A stretch of 5,224 nucleotides of DNA from Clostridia bacterium (GTDB lineage Bacteria > Bacillota > Clostridia > RGIG8785): positions 1 to 5,224 of the forward strand of contig JAGAUM010000021.1 of the NCBI GenBank assembly GCA_017620795.1, written 5' to 3'. Both the position numbers and the translations under genes were made by a program. The notes beneath the pieces were generated by a model, which ran no database searches, was not told the origin of the DNA, and saw only the letters and a list, made by a program, of their open reading frames with translations. Positions 1-5,224 of the stretch are shown in pieces. The stretch's first letter is position 1, and each line of letters starts with the position of its first letter.

Positions 1-1203
1 GTGTACATTGAAAGCGGAGCCATCCGCCGTTTGACCAAGCTTTGCGCTCCTTATCAGGATATTTTAATCGTTGCGGATGAGAACACCTTCGGTGCGGCAG
101 GCAAGCAGGTTATCACCGCTTTGGAAGGCAAGGCGGTACGAAAGGTCTTGTTCAGCGGCAAAACGGTGGTCATTCCCAATGAGGATGCCATTGCCGTGGT
201 GGAACGGGATTTGGGCGATGCAGACTTAATCATTAGCATTGGTTCGGGGGTTCTGCAGGATTTGTGCAAATACATCTCCCACAAGCACCAAGTGCCTTAT
301 ATGGTGGTGGCAACGGCTCCGTCGATGGACGGCTATGCCTCAACCGGTGCGGCAATGATTTTAAAGGGCATGAAAGAGACGGTGGCGTCAGGGTTGCCCC
401 GTGCGATTATTGCCGACACCAAGGTCTTAAAAGACGCGCCCATGGAGATGATTCAGGCGGGGTACGGGGATATTATCGGCAAGTACTCCTCTCTTTGTGA
501 CTGGAAGCTGGCGCATATCGTCAACGACGAAACCCTCTGCCCTTATATTTATAATATTACCTATCAGATGATTGAAGCGGTCATTGACACGGCAAAAGGG
601 CTCCTCGCCCGTGACGAAAAAAGCGTCGGTGCACTGATGGAAGCATTAGTCATTGTGGGGATTATGATGAGCTTTGCAGGCTCGTCCCGTCCTGCGTCGG
701 GCAGTGAGCATCACCTGTCCCACTTCTTTGAGATTGTAGGCATCATCAATGACGAGCCTTATTTTGCCCACGGTATTGACGTGGTCTACTCCACGGTTAT
801 TACGGCACAAGTTCGGGAGGAACTGTTAAAGAAGCCCTTCCCTGACCGAATTTTCCGTCTTTCGCCCAATGCGTACAAAGCCAAGATGCAGGAAGTCTAC
901 TCGGTCCTTGCGCCCGAGTGCATGGCGTTACAGGAACGGATTGGAAACTATACCGACCGATTGGCGGTTTATAAAGCAAAAGAGCCTCAAATCCGAAAGG
1001 TACTGGCCGAGATGCCGACAGTGGAGCGTATTTTGGAACTTTTAGGGCTGGTAGAGCTGGACATTTCCGACTTTTACGCGCTCTATGGCAAAGAAAAGAT
1101 TCAGACCGCTGTTGCCTATGCCAAGGACTTAAAGGACCGCTATACGGTGCTTTGGCTCTACTATGATTTGTTCGGAGGGGGTTTGGATGTACAAGAACAT
1201 TAA
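1..1203 (+). CDS. sn-glycerol-1-phosphate dehydrogenase (AraM/EgsA family), 5' end probably cut by window edge
   Basis: This cytoplasmic enzyme family reduces dihydroxyacetone phosphate to sn-glycerol-1-phosphate with NAD(P)H, using a bound metal. Archaea use the product for membrane lipids; Bacillus AraM supplies it for a prenylglyceryl phosphate. Numbering from base 1, a dinucleotide-binding stretch ISIGSG lies at 79-83, followed by QDLCKY and TAPSMDGYAS (105-114). The expected metal ligands are visible: Asp157 in GYGDIIGKYSS, His237 in SGSEHHLSH and His257 in FAHG. The C-terminal helical domain runs to residue 400. The GTG at base 1 has no visible ribosome binding site, and family members usually have some 20 extra residues before the equivalent of YIESGAI. 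I therefore read base 1 as an internal valine codon in a gene that starts upstream. Its last 17 bases overlap the next gene, so the two are probably cotranscribed. Family assignment is firm; the exact substrate is inferred. Confidence 0.9.
   Translation: MYIESGAIRRLTKLCAPYQDILIVADENTFGAAGKQVITALEGKAVRKVLFSGKTVVIPNEDAIAVVERDLGDADLIISIGSGVLQDLCKYISHKHQVPYMVVATAPSMDGYASTGAAMILKGMKETVASGLPRAIIADTKVLKDAPMEMIQAGYGDIIGKYSSLCDWKLAHIVNDETLCPYIYNITYQMIEAVIDTAKGLLARDEKSVGALMEALVIVGIMMSFAGSSRPASGSEHHLSHFFEIVGIINDEPYFAHGIDVVYSTVITAQVREELLKKPFPDRIFRLSPNAYKAKMQEVYSVLAPECMALQERIGNYTDRLAVYKAKEPQIRKVLAEMPTVERILELLGLVELDISDFYALYGKEKIQTAVAYAKDLKDRYTVLWLYYDLFGGGLDVQEH
1174..1181 (+). promoter_or_regulatory. Ribosome binding site that sets the HAD phosphatase start
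   Basis: GGAGGGGG lies within the end of the dehydrogenase gene, with the GGAGG core eight bases before the ATG at 1187. An in-frame ATG at 1163 would place this motif inside the coding sequence and lacks its own site. The 1187 start also puts the conserved MDLDGT motif at the usual distance from the N-terminus. Confidence 0.8.
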
Positions 1204-1909
1204 GCTGATTGCCATGGACTTGGACGGCACCTTGACCCAACACAAACAGCCTTTAGAGCCTGCACATCACGAGGCTCTGGTGGCGCTGTCCAAAAAGTAC
1301 AAGCTTTTGATGGCAGGTGCAGGGCAGGTTATGCGTGTTTTTAACCAGCTGGGGCAATTTCCCATTGATATTATCGGGAACTACGGCCTGCAGTATGGCA
1401 AGTATAATACCGAGACCAAGACCATTGACATTCTCCGCGATGACAGCTTCCCAGTCGATCAGGAGGAAGCAGAGCGTCGGGTGACGATGCTTCGGGAAAA
1501 GTACGGGTACACCGATTTTACAGGCGATAATGTAGAGTATCATCCCTCGGGATGTCTGACCTTTCCCCTTTTGGGAACCAAAGCCAATCCTGCCGACAAA
1601 CTGGCATTTGACCCTGACCGCAAAAAGCGGAGAGCTTTTTATCAGGATGTGGTAGAGACTTTTCATGACTATAACGTGTTTGTGGGAGGCTCCTCGTCCT
1701 TTGATATGTCGCCCAAGCCCTATAACAAGTATTATGCTTTAGACCTTTACTGCAAAGAGATGGGGTTAAAGCATGAAAATGTCTTGTATATCGGGGACGA
1801 TTACGGGTTGGGCGGCAATGACGAGTCGGTCTATTTATCCGATTTTCCGTACCTGACCATTGACGATTATCGGGATTTTCCCAAGCTGGTTCAACCGTTG
1901 TTGGATTAA
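1187..1909 (+). CDS. HAD-superfamily (type IIB, phosphomannomutase-like) phosphatase
   Basis: A 240-residue soluble hydrolase of the HAD superfamily, which forms a phospho-aspartate intermediate with Mg2+. Motif I is MDLDGT, with nucleophile Asp11 and acid/base Asp13. The motif III lysine is probably Lys181 in KPYNKYYALD, and motif IV is IGDDYGLGGND (202-212) with acidic Asp204, Asp205 and Asp212. The middle of the protein (IIGNYGLQ, the SGCLTFPLLGTKA segment, FDPDRKKR, GGSSSFDMSP) follows the order of eukaryotic phosphomannomutase, so the cap is of C2b type. The usual serine of motif II appears to be replaced within AGAGQ. The gene overlaps the upstream glycerol-1-phosphate dehydrogenase by 17 bases and ends at a terminator, so translational coupling is likely. 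A role on glycerol-1-phosphate or a derivative is inference from that pairing. A sugar-phosphate phosphatase or mutase is an alternative. Superfamily is sure; substrate is unknown. Confidence 0.85.
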   Translation: MYKNIKLIAMDLDGTLTQHKQPLEPAHHEALVALSKKYKLLMAGAGQVMRVFNQLGQFPIDIIGNYGLQYGKYNTETKTIDILRDDSFPVDQEEAERRVTMLREKYGYTDFTGDNVEYHPSGCLTFPLLGTKANPADKLAFDPDRKKRRAFYQDVVETFHDYNVFVGGSSSFDMSPKPYNKYYALDLYCKEMGLKHENVLYIGDDYGLGGNDESVYLSDFPYLTIDDYRDFPKLVQPLLD

Positions 1910-1933
1910 AAAAACCGCCTTCGGGCGGTTTTT
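1908..1933 (+). terminator. Rho-independent terminator after the HAD gene
   Basis: An A-rich tract beginning in the stop codon leads into the stem CCGCC (1915-1919), the loop TTCG (1920-1923), the stem GGCGG (1924-1928) and a run of five T. The C(UUCG)G tetraloop is exceptionally stable. The A tract can pair with the T run, so the hairpin may act in both directions, although no convergent gene is present. Confidence 0.92.
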
Positions 1934-1936
1934 CTA

Positions 1937-1965
1937 TTGCAATTTTTGGTGGTGTTTGTTATAAT
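1937..1965 (+). promoter_or_regulatory. Promoter of the ion-transporter gene (sigma-A type, extended -10)
   Basis: A -35 element TTGCAA (1937-1942) is separated by exactly 17 bases from a perfect -10 TATAAT (1960-1965). The -10 is preceded by TGT, giving an extended -10. Transcription would start near 1972, leaving a leader of about 25 bases. The promoter begins directly after the upstream terminator, which makes the transporter gene an independent unit. Confidence 0.8.
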
Positions 1966-1997
1966 AAGGCGGTTTAATAAACAAAGGAAGCGTTTTT

Positions 1998-3101
1998 ATG
2001 AAGATACTTTCGTTCATCAAACATAATGCGGTCATGACCATTGCATTTTTTGCGGCGCTGTTGACCTGTTTCTTTGTACCGCCCGATCAGGCTTATTGGG
2101 GGTACTTTGACCTAAAGACTCTGTCCTGCCTTTTTTGTGTGTTGGCAGTAGTCTGCGCCTTAAAGAACATCAACTTCTTTTATCTGTTGGCAAAGCGGGT
2201 GGTCATTCTTTTTAAGACGGCGCGGATGAGTGTTCTTGCCTTGGTATACATTACCTTTATCGGGTCGATGTTGATTGCCAATGACATGGCGCTGTTGACC
2301 TTCCTGCCCTTGGGGTATTTTGTGTTGCACGCAACGGGCATGGAAAAGTACATGGCGTTTACCTTTATCATGCAGAATATTGCCGCCAATTTAGGGGGCA
2401 TGCTGACCCCTTTCGGAAACCCTCAAAATCTTTACTTATACACCCATTTTAATATTCCGAATCTGGAGTTTATGGGGATTATGGCGCCGCCCTTTTGTTT
2501 CGCGGTAGCGCTGATTACCCTTTGTTGCGTGGCGTTTGTCCGCTCCGAGCCCTTGGTGCTGAAAAATGACCAGACCGCGTTTGACCGAAAGCGCGCAGTG
2601 GTATACCTATTTTTATTTATTTTGTCCATTGCCATTGTATTTCGTGGGATTCCCTACTGGATTGGGCTGATTGTGATTCCGCTGGTACTGTTGTTCGCGG
2701 ATCGGAAGGCATTAAAAGCGGTGGACTATCCCCTACTTTTAACCTTTGTCTTTTTCTTTGTATTTGCAGGAAATATGGCGCGGGTTCCACAGGTACGAGA
2801 GTTCTTTTCAGGACTGTTAGACCAGAACACCCTGCTCTTTAGCGTCCTGTCCTGCCAGTGTATCAGTAATGTGCCATCGGCAATTTTACTGTCCCAGTTT
2901 ACCGAGAATTACGCCGACCTGTTGGTTGGGGTCAACATCGGCGGTGTAGGGACTTTGATTGCTTCTTTAGCCAGCCTGATTACCTTCCGGGAGTATGAAA
3001 AGCACAACCCTGGTACCGCCCTTAAGTATTTAGGGCAGTTCTCTTTATTAAACTTTTCGTTTTTGATTCTTTTGATTAGTTTTATTTTGCTAATTGATTA
3101 A
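1998..3101 (+). CDS. Ion-transporter superfamily permease (ArsB/NhaD/SLC13-like)
   Basis: An integral cytoplasmic-membrane protein of 367 residues with roughly 10 to 12 hydrophobic segments. Clear ones lie near 10-28, 78-112, 158-182, 199-233, 244-259, 305-328 and 346-365. Two motif sets match the inverted-repeat layout of this superfamily: NDMALLTFLPL (95-105) with NLGGMLTPFGNPQNLYLY (131-148) in the first half, and SNVPSAILL (290-298) with GVNIGGVGTLIASLASL (311-327) in the second. These resemble the substrate-site loops of ArsB and of dicarboxylate/anion carriers. The length is close to that of the uncharacterised E. coli YbiR and shorter than typical ArsB (about 430). The ATG at 1998 follows AAAGGAAG (1983-1990) with seven bases between. 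The gene has its own promoter and lies between two unrelated metabolic units, so context does not reveal the substrate. Arsenite, Na+/H+ exchange and organic or inorganic anions are all possible. Confidence 0.85.
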   Translation: MKILSFIKHNAVMTIAFFAALLTCFFVPPDQAYWGYFDLKTLSCLFCVLAVVCALKNINFFYLLAKRVVILFKTARMSVLALVYITFIGSMLIANDMALLTFLPLGYFVLHATGMEKYMAFTFIMQNIAANLGGMLTPFGNPQNLYLYTHFNIPNLEFMGIMAPPFCFAVALITLCCVAFVRSEPLVLKNDQTAFDRKRAVVYLFLFILSIAIVFRGIPYWIGLIVIPLVLLFADRKALKAVDYPLLLTFVFFFVFAGNMARVPQVREFFSGLLDQNTLLFSVLSCQCISNVPSAILLSQFTENYADLLVGVNIGGVGTLIASLASLITFREYEKHNPGTALKYLGQFSLLNFSFLILLISFILLID

Positions 3102-3107
3102 AAAGGC

Positions 3108-3136
3108 TTGCATTGCGGTGCAATGTGTGCTATGAT
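3108..3136 (+). promoter_or_regulatory. Promoter of the thiamine thiazole operon
   Basis: A -35 element TTGCAT (3108-3113), a 17-base spacer and a -10 TATGAT (3131-3136) preceded by TGC form an extended -10 promoter. The expected start of transcription near 3143 lies about ten bases before the riboswitch aptamer, as expected for a transcribed leader. The -35 begins seven bases after the permease stop codon. Confidence 0.75.
3111..3125 (+). repeat. Inverted repeat in the thi promoter spacer
   Basis: CATTGC (3111-3116) and GCAATG (3120-3125) are perfect inverted copies around GGT. They overlap the end of the -35 and fill the spacer before the -10. No T run follows, so the repeat does not look like an intrinsic terminator for the permease gene. 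It could be a small operator or may have arisen by chance. Confidence 0.6.
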
Positions 3137-3150
3137 ATTAAAAAATTGAA

Positions 3151-3235
3151 CAACGGGGAGCTTGTATAACAGGCTGAGAGGAAGGTATGACCTTCGACCC
3201 ATGAACCTGATTTGGATAATGCCAACGGAGGGACC
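3151..3235 (+). ncRNA. TPP riboswitch aptamer (THI element)
   Basis: This leader RNA binds thiamine pyrophosphate and controls the thiS-F-G-H operon. The conserved THI-box blocks occur in order: GGGG (3155-3158), CTGAGA (3174-3179), GACCC (3196-3200), GAACCTGAT (3203-3211), GGATAATGCC (3214-3223) and CGGAGGGA (3226-3233). Stems can be traced. P2 pairs GGG with CCC. P3 pairs AGCTTG (3159-3164) with CAGGCT (3170-3175). An optional P3a hairpin has perfect GAAGG/CCTTC arms (3181-3185 and 3191-3195). P5 pairs TTGG (3212-3215) with CCAA (3222-3225). The closing P1 stem is not obvious: only CAA (3151-3153) with TTG (3240-3242) is visible. The downstream terminator points to control by transcription attenuation. 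Identity is very secure. Confidence 0.96.
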
Positions 3236-3254
3236 ATATTTGAGCGTACCATGG

Positions 3255-3281
3255 GAAGCACCAAATCGGTGCTTCTTTTTT
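3255..3281 (+). terminator. Riboswitch-controlled intrinsic terminator before thiS
   Basis: Perfect eight-base arms GAAGCACC (3255-3262) and GGTGCTTC (3268-3275) enclose a five-base loop and are followed by six T. The terminator lies about 20 bases after the TPP aptamer and before the thiS ribosome binding site, so it is the expected OFF-state expression platform. CATGGG (3250-3255), at the foot of the hairpin, can pair with CCCATG (3198-3203) in the aptamer. This gives a weak candidate for the competing ligand-free fold. Confidence 0.92.
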
Positions 3282-3288
3282 ATTGCAT

Positions 3289-3295
3289 GGAGGTG
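3289..3295 (+). promoter_or_regulatory. Ribosome binding site of thiS
   Basis: GGAGGTG sits five bases before the ATG at 3301. It rules out an in-frame upstream TTG at 3283, which would precede the site and nearly abut the terminator T run. Confidence 0.85.
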
Positions 3296-3300
3296 TTAGT

Positions 3301-3495
3301 ATGGTAAAAATCAACGGGCGGGAGCTGAATTTGGCAGGCAATACGTTAGCGGCGTATTTAAAAACCACCGACTTTGACGTCAAGCGGATTGCCGTGGAAA
3401 AAAACGGTGAAATCATTCCCAAAACGCAGTACGAGACAACTATTTTACAAGATGGCGACTGCCTTGAAGTTGTTTCTTTTGTAGGAGGAGGTTAA
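3301..3495 (+). CDS. thiS: Sulfur carrier protein ThiS
   Basis: A 64-residue ubiquitin-like carrier protein that delivers sulfur to the thiamine thiazole. ThiF adenylates its C-terminal glycine, which is converted to a thiocarboxylate that ThiG uses. The sequence opens with the short MVKINGREL strand, continues with NTLAAYLKTTDFD and RIAVEKNGEIIPKTQYE, and ends in LQDGDCLEVVSFVGGG. The Gly-Gly tail and the Asp-Gly-Asp turn before it are family hallmarks, and the length is typical (about 65). It is the first gene after the riboswitch terminator, and its stop lies one base before the thiF start. The codons for the three final glycines also form the thiF ribosome binding site. Function is secure. 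Confidence 0.96.
   Translation: MVKINGRELNLAGNTLAAYLKTTDFDVKRIAVEKNGEIIPKTQYETTILQDGDCLEVVSFVGGG
3483..3491 (+). promoter_or_regulatory. thiF ribosome binding site embedded in the thiS Gly-Gly-Gly codons
   Basis: AGGAGGAGG is a very strong Shine-Dalgarno motif ending five bases before the thiF ATG at 3497. In the thiS frame the same bases are read as GGA GGA GGT, coding the functional glycine tail. One stretch therefore serves both protein chemistry and translation of the partner gene. Confidence 0.85.
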
Positions 3496-3496
3496 G

Positions 3497-4138
3497 ATGA
3501 CAATTCCGACGAAAGCAGAATGGTTGGACGCTTTAACGCAGCGGCATGGGGCCGAATTGCAAAGTCGATTTTCTGCCGCTACAGTGGCAATTTGCGGTTT
3601 GGGCGGGTTGGGCTCCGGCATTGCCGTGGCGTTGGCTCGAGCAGGAATAGGCACCTTGATTTTAATTGATTTCGACCGTGTGGACCTTTCCAATCTTCAT
3701 CGGCAACAATACAAGGCTTGCCAGCTTGGAATGTACAAAGCAGATGCCCTGACTGATAATCTGAGGGAAATCGCACCTTATTTGAATATCCGTCCCATGA
3801 CCGAGCGAATCACTGAAAAAAACCTCAAGACCCTGCTAAAAGATGCTGATATCGTTTGCGAAGCCTTTGACGTCGCTGAGGAGAAAGCCATGTTGATCAA
3901 CGGCGTCTCGGAACAGTTACCGCATACGATTTTGGTGGCTGCATCAGGCATGGCAGGGTTAGAAAGTGCCAACAACATCCGCACCAGAAAAATCACCAAT
4001 CGATTTTGGCTTTGCGGAGATGAAACCAGCGATGTGGCAGAGGGCGTGGGACTGGTGTCCACCCGTGTAGCAGTATGCGCTGCACACCAAGCACACGCGG
4101 TCCTGCGTGTCCTTGCAAAACAAACAGAAAGAAGGTAA
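3497..4138 (+). CDS. thiF: ThiS adenylyltransferase ThiF, short (family 2) form
   Basis: A 213-residue E1-like enzyme that uses ATP to adenylate the ThiS C-terminal glycine in thiazole synthesis. The nucleotide-binding loop GLGGLGS is at 34-40. It is followed by [17 protein letters not shown] (56-72), holding Asp60, Asn66, Arg69 and Gln70 of the ATP site, then Lys81, and Asp125 in CEAFD, matching the Mg2+-binding aspartate of MoeB/ThiF enzymes. Unlike E. coli ThiF (about 250 residues), it has no paired CxxC zinc motifs. This is the usual state of the shorter clostridial ThiF group. Its start is one base after thiS and its stop is four bases before thiG, so it is tightly co-translated with its substrate protein. 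How sulfur is then transferred is not visible here. A general MoeB/HesA adenylyltransferase is much less likely given the context. Confidence 0.94.
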   Translation: MTIPTKAEWLDALTQRHGAELQSRFSAATVAICGLGGLGSGIAVALARAGIGTLILIDFDRVDLSNLHRQQYKACQLGMYKADALTDNLREIAPYLNIRPMTERITEKNLKTLLKDADIVCEAFDVAEEKAMLINGVSEQLPHTILVAASGMAGLESANNIRTRKITNRFWLCGDETSDVAEGVGLVSTRVAVCAAHQAHAVLRVLAKQTERR

Positions 4139-4142
4139 TCCT

Positions 4143-4916
4143 ATGCAACACAAAGACCCGTTAATAATTGGCGGTCATGAATTTCATTCCCGATTTATTC
4201 TCGGCTCAGGTAAATACTCCATGCAGTTAATTGAGTCTGCCATTCATGATGCAGGCGCAGAAATGATTACGCTGGCAGTACGCCGTGCCAACACCAAAGA
4301 ACAGGAAAATATTTTAGACTACATTCCCAAAGGAATCACTCTGCTTCCCAACACCTCAGGCGCCCGCACTGCAGATGAAGCGGTGCGGATTGCCCGACTG
4401 GCAAGAGAGCTGGGATGCGGCAATTTTGTCAAGGTGGAAATCATGCGGGATAGCAAGTATCTGCTTCCCGATAATCGTGAGACGATTCGTGCAACCGAAA
4501 TCCTTGCCAAGGAAGGCTTCGTGGTCATGCCTTATATGTACCCCGACTTGAATGTGGCACGCGATTTGGTACAAGCGGGGGCGGCAACCATCATGCCATT
4601 GGCATCGCCCATCGACTCTAACAAGGGGTTAGCGACCCGAGAATTCATTCAGATTCTGATTGAAGAAATTGACCTGCCGATTATCGTCGATGCCGGAATC
4701 GGAAGACCCTCACAGGCGTGTGAAGCCATGGAAATGGGTGCTGCCGCCATCATGGCCAACACTGCTTTGGCTACTGCAGGAAATCTGCCGTTGATGGCGT
4801 CGGCTTTTCGTCAGGCTATTGCGGCAGGGCGCAACGCCTACCTGTCGGGTTTGGGGCGAGTACTGACCCGCGGTGCTTCTGCTTCCGACCCTCTGACCGG
4901 ATTTTTACGGGATTGA
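4143..4916 (+). CDS. thiG: Thiazole synthase ThiG
   Basis: A 257-residue TIM-barrel enzyme that condenses 1-deoxy-D-xylulose 5-phosphate, dehydroglycine and ThiS-thiocarboxylate into the thiazole phosphate of thiamine. [10 protein letters not shown] (16-25) and MITLAVRR (41-48) are typical N-terminal motifs. Lys97 in NFVKVEI is the expected Schiff-base lysine, with Glu99 and Asp183 (IVDAGIG) as catalytic partners; each is one position beyond its B. subtilis counterpart. The C-terminus ASDPLTGFL resembles the proteobacterial and clostridial type. Two usually glycine positions in the MPLxxPIxSN stretch are Ala154 and Asp158, and the common GADA near 201 reads GAAA. The ATG at 4143 follows AGAAGG with seven bases between; an in-frame GTG at 4107 lies inside thiF and is unlikely. 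All catalytic residues are present, so activity is expected. Confidence 0.96.
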   Translation: MQHKDPLIIGGHEFHSRFILGSGKYSMQLIESAIHDAGAEMITLAVRRANTKEQENILDYIPKGITLLPNTSGARTADEAVRIARLARELGCGNFVKVEIMRDSKYLLPDNRETIRATEILAKEGFVVMPYMYPDLNVARDLVQAGAATIMPLASPIDSNKGLATREFIQILIEEIDLPIIVDAGIGRPSQACEAMEMGAAAIMANTALATAGNLPLMASAFRQAIAAGRNAYLSGLGRVLTRGASASDPLTGFLRD

Positions 4917-4928
4917 GGAGGAAACAAC

Positions 4929-5224
4929 ATGGAAAATCGATTTTTTGTCGATTCGAAGCATCTGTCCTCCAAGGCGTTGGCAGAAAAACACCGCTTGGAA
5001 ACGGACCCCGAAAGTCGTAGGGATCATATGGCATATCTGCCCGAAATGGAACAGATTCAATCGGACATCTGTAAGCAGGTCCTTTCGCAAATTGACACCT
5101 ATGACTACAACCGTTATACCGAAAAAGAAGTTCGCACTGCTTTGGAGCATGACGCCTGCTCTATAGAAGATTTCAAGGCTCTTTTGTCTCCTGCCGCAGA
5201 GCCGTTTTTAGAGGAAATGGCCCA
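4929..5224 (+). CDS. thiH: 2-iminoacetate synthase ThiH, 3' end cut by window edge
   Basis: The first 98 codons of a radical S-adenosylmethionine enzyme that cleaves tyrosine to dehydroglycine (2-iminoacetate) and p-cresol, feeding ThiG. The reading frame is open from the ATG to the right edge. It starts MENRFFVDSKHL and contains DTYDYNRYTEKEVRTALEHD, then IEDFKALLSPAAEPFLEEMA. The last stretch is the typical ThiH segment that precedes the radical domain. The iron-sulfur CxxxCxxC motif lies beyond the window and cannot be checked. A strong AGGAGG (4916-4921), overlapping the thiG stop, sits seven bases upstream. ThiH, rather than the oxygen-using ThiO, points to an anaerobic life style. Family length is about 370 to 470 residues, so roughly three quarters of the gene is missing. 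Confidence 0.92.
   Translation, partial: MENRFFVDSKHLSSKALAEKHRLETDPESRRDHMAYLPEMEQIQSDICKQVLSQIDTYDYNRYTEKEVRTALEHDACSIEDFKALLSPAAEPFLEEMA

Noticed and set aside
800..1243. Minus-strand open frame of 147 codons opposite the dehydrogenase gene
   Set aside because: It mirrors a well-supported gene, has no recognisable domain and has a low-complexity, basic shadow-like composition.
1253..1666. Minus-strand open frame of 137 codons opposite the HAD gene
   Set aside because: The + strand HAD motifs are clear, and the antisense translation resembles no family I know.
1924..1975. Direct repeat GGCGGTTT at 1924-1931 and 1968-1975
   Set aside because: Eight bases, one copy belonging to the terminator; no further copies or flanking structure, so chance is likely.
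3108..3125. Hairpin after the permease gene as its terminator
   Set aside because: The six-base arms are not followed by a T run and overlap the thi promoter; the permease transcript may read through.
3117..3262. GGTGC (3117-3121) as an antiterminator partner for GCACC (3258-3262)
   Set aside because: It lies upstream of the predicted transcription start, so it would not be in the leader RNA.
3138..3422. Minus-strand open frame across the riboswitch and thiS
   Set aside because: It covers a structured RNA, a terminator and a real gene, and has no convincing start signal.
4945..5166. Plus-strand open frame of 73 codons near the right edge
   Set aside because: It is a frame-shifted shadow of thiH, which starts at 4929 with a strong ribosome binding site and recognisable protein sequence.

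Overview
The window looks like chromosomal DNA from an anaerobic, low-to-mid G+C Bacillota bacterium, most likely class Clostridia. The reasons are strong AGGAGG-type ribosome binding sites, tightly packed co-directional genes, compact Rho-independent terminators, a thiS-thiF-thiG-thiH order with a short ThiF, and use of the oxygen-sensitive radical enzyme ThiH instead of the oxidase ThiO. The species cannot be named from the sequence. All six genes are on the + strand and fall into three transcription units.

Unit 1 (1-1933) holds the 3' part of a glycerol-1-phosphate dehydrogenase gene (AraM/EgsA type). Its last 17 bases overlap the start of a HAD-superfamily phosphatase gene that resembles eukaryotic phosphomannomutase. 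The unit ends in a UUCG-loop terminator. The pair suggests a small pathway in which dihydroxyacetone phosphate is reduced to sn-glycerol-1-phosphate and this, or a product of it, meets a phosphatase. The substrate of the phosphatase is not known.

Unit 2 (about 1937-3101) is a single gene with its own extended -10 promoter. It encodes a membrane permease of the ArsB/NhaD/SLC13 ion-transporter superfamily. Nothing here identifies its substrate.

Unit 3 (about 3108 to the right edge) is a thiamine thiazole operon. A promoter starts seven bases after the permease stop and carries an inverted repeat in its spacer. It is followed by a TPP riboswitch, an intrinsic terminator, then thiS, thiF, thiG and a thiH cut off by the window edge. 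ThiF adenylates the C-terminal glycine of ThiS, ThiS receives sulfur as a thiocarboxylate, ThiH makes dehydroglycine from tyrosine, and ThiG joins these with deoxyxylulose phosphate to form the thiazole. When thiamine pyrophosphate is plentiful, the riboswitch should stop transcription before thiS.

I found no mobile element, CRISPR array, tRNA or rRNA. No wholly new system is evident. The points most worth checking are the dehydrogenase-phosphatase pair with its altered HAD motif II, the inverted repeat in the thi promoter, the weak P1 stem of the riboswitch, and unusual residues in ThiG.
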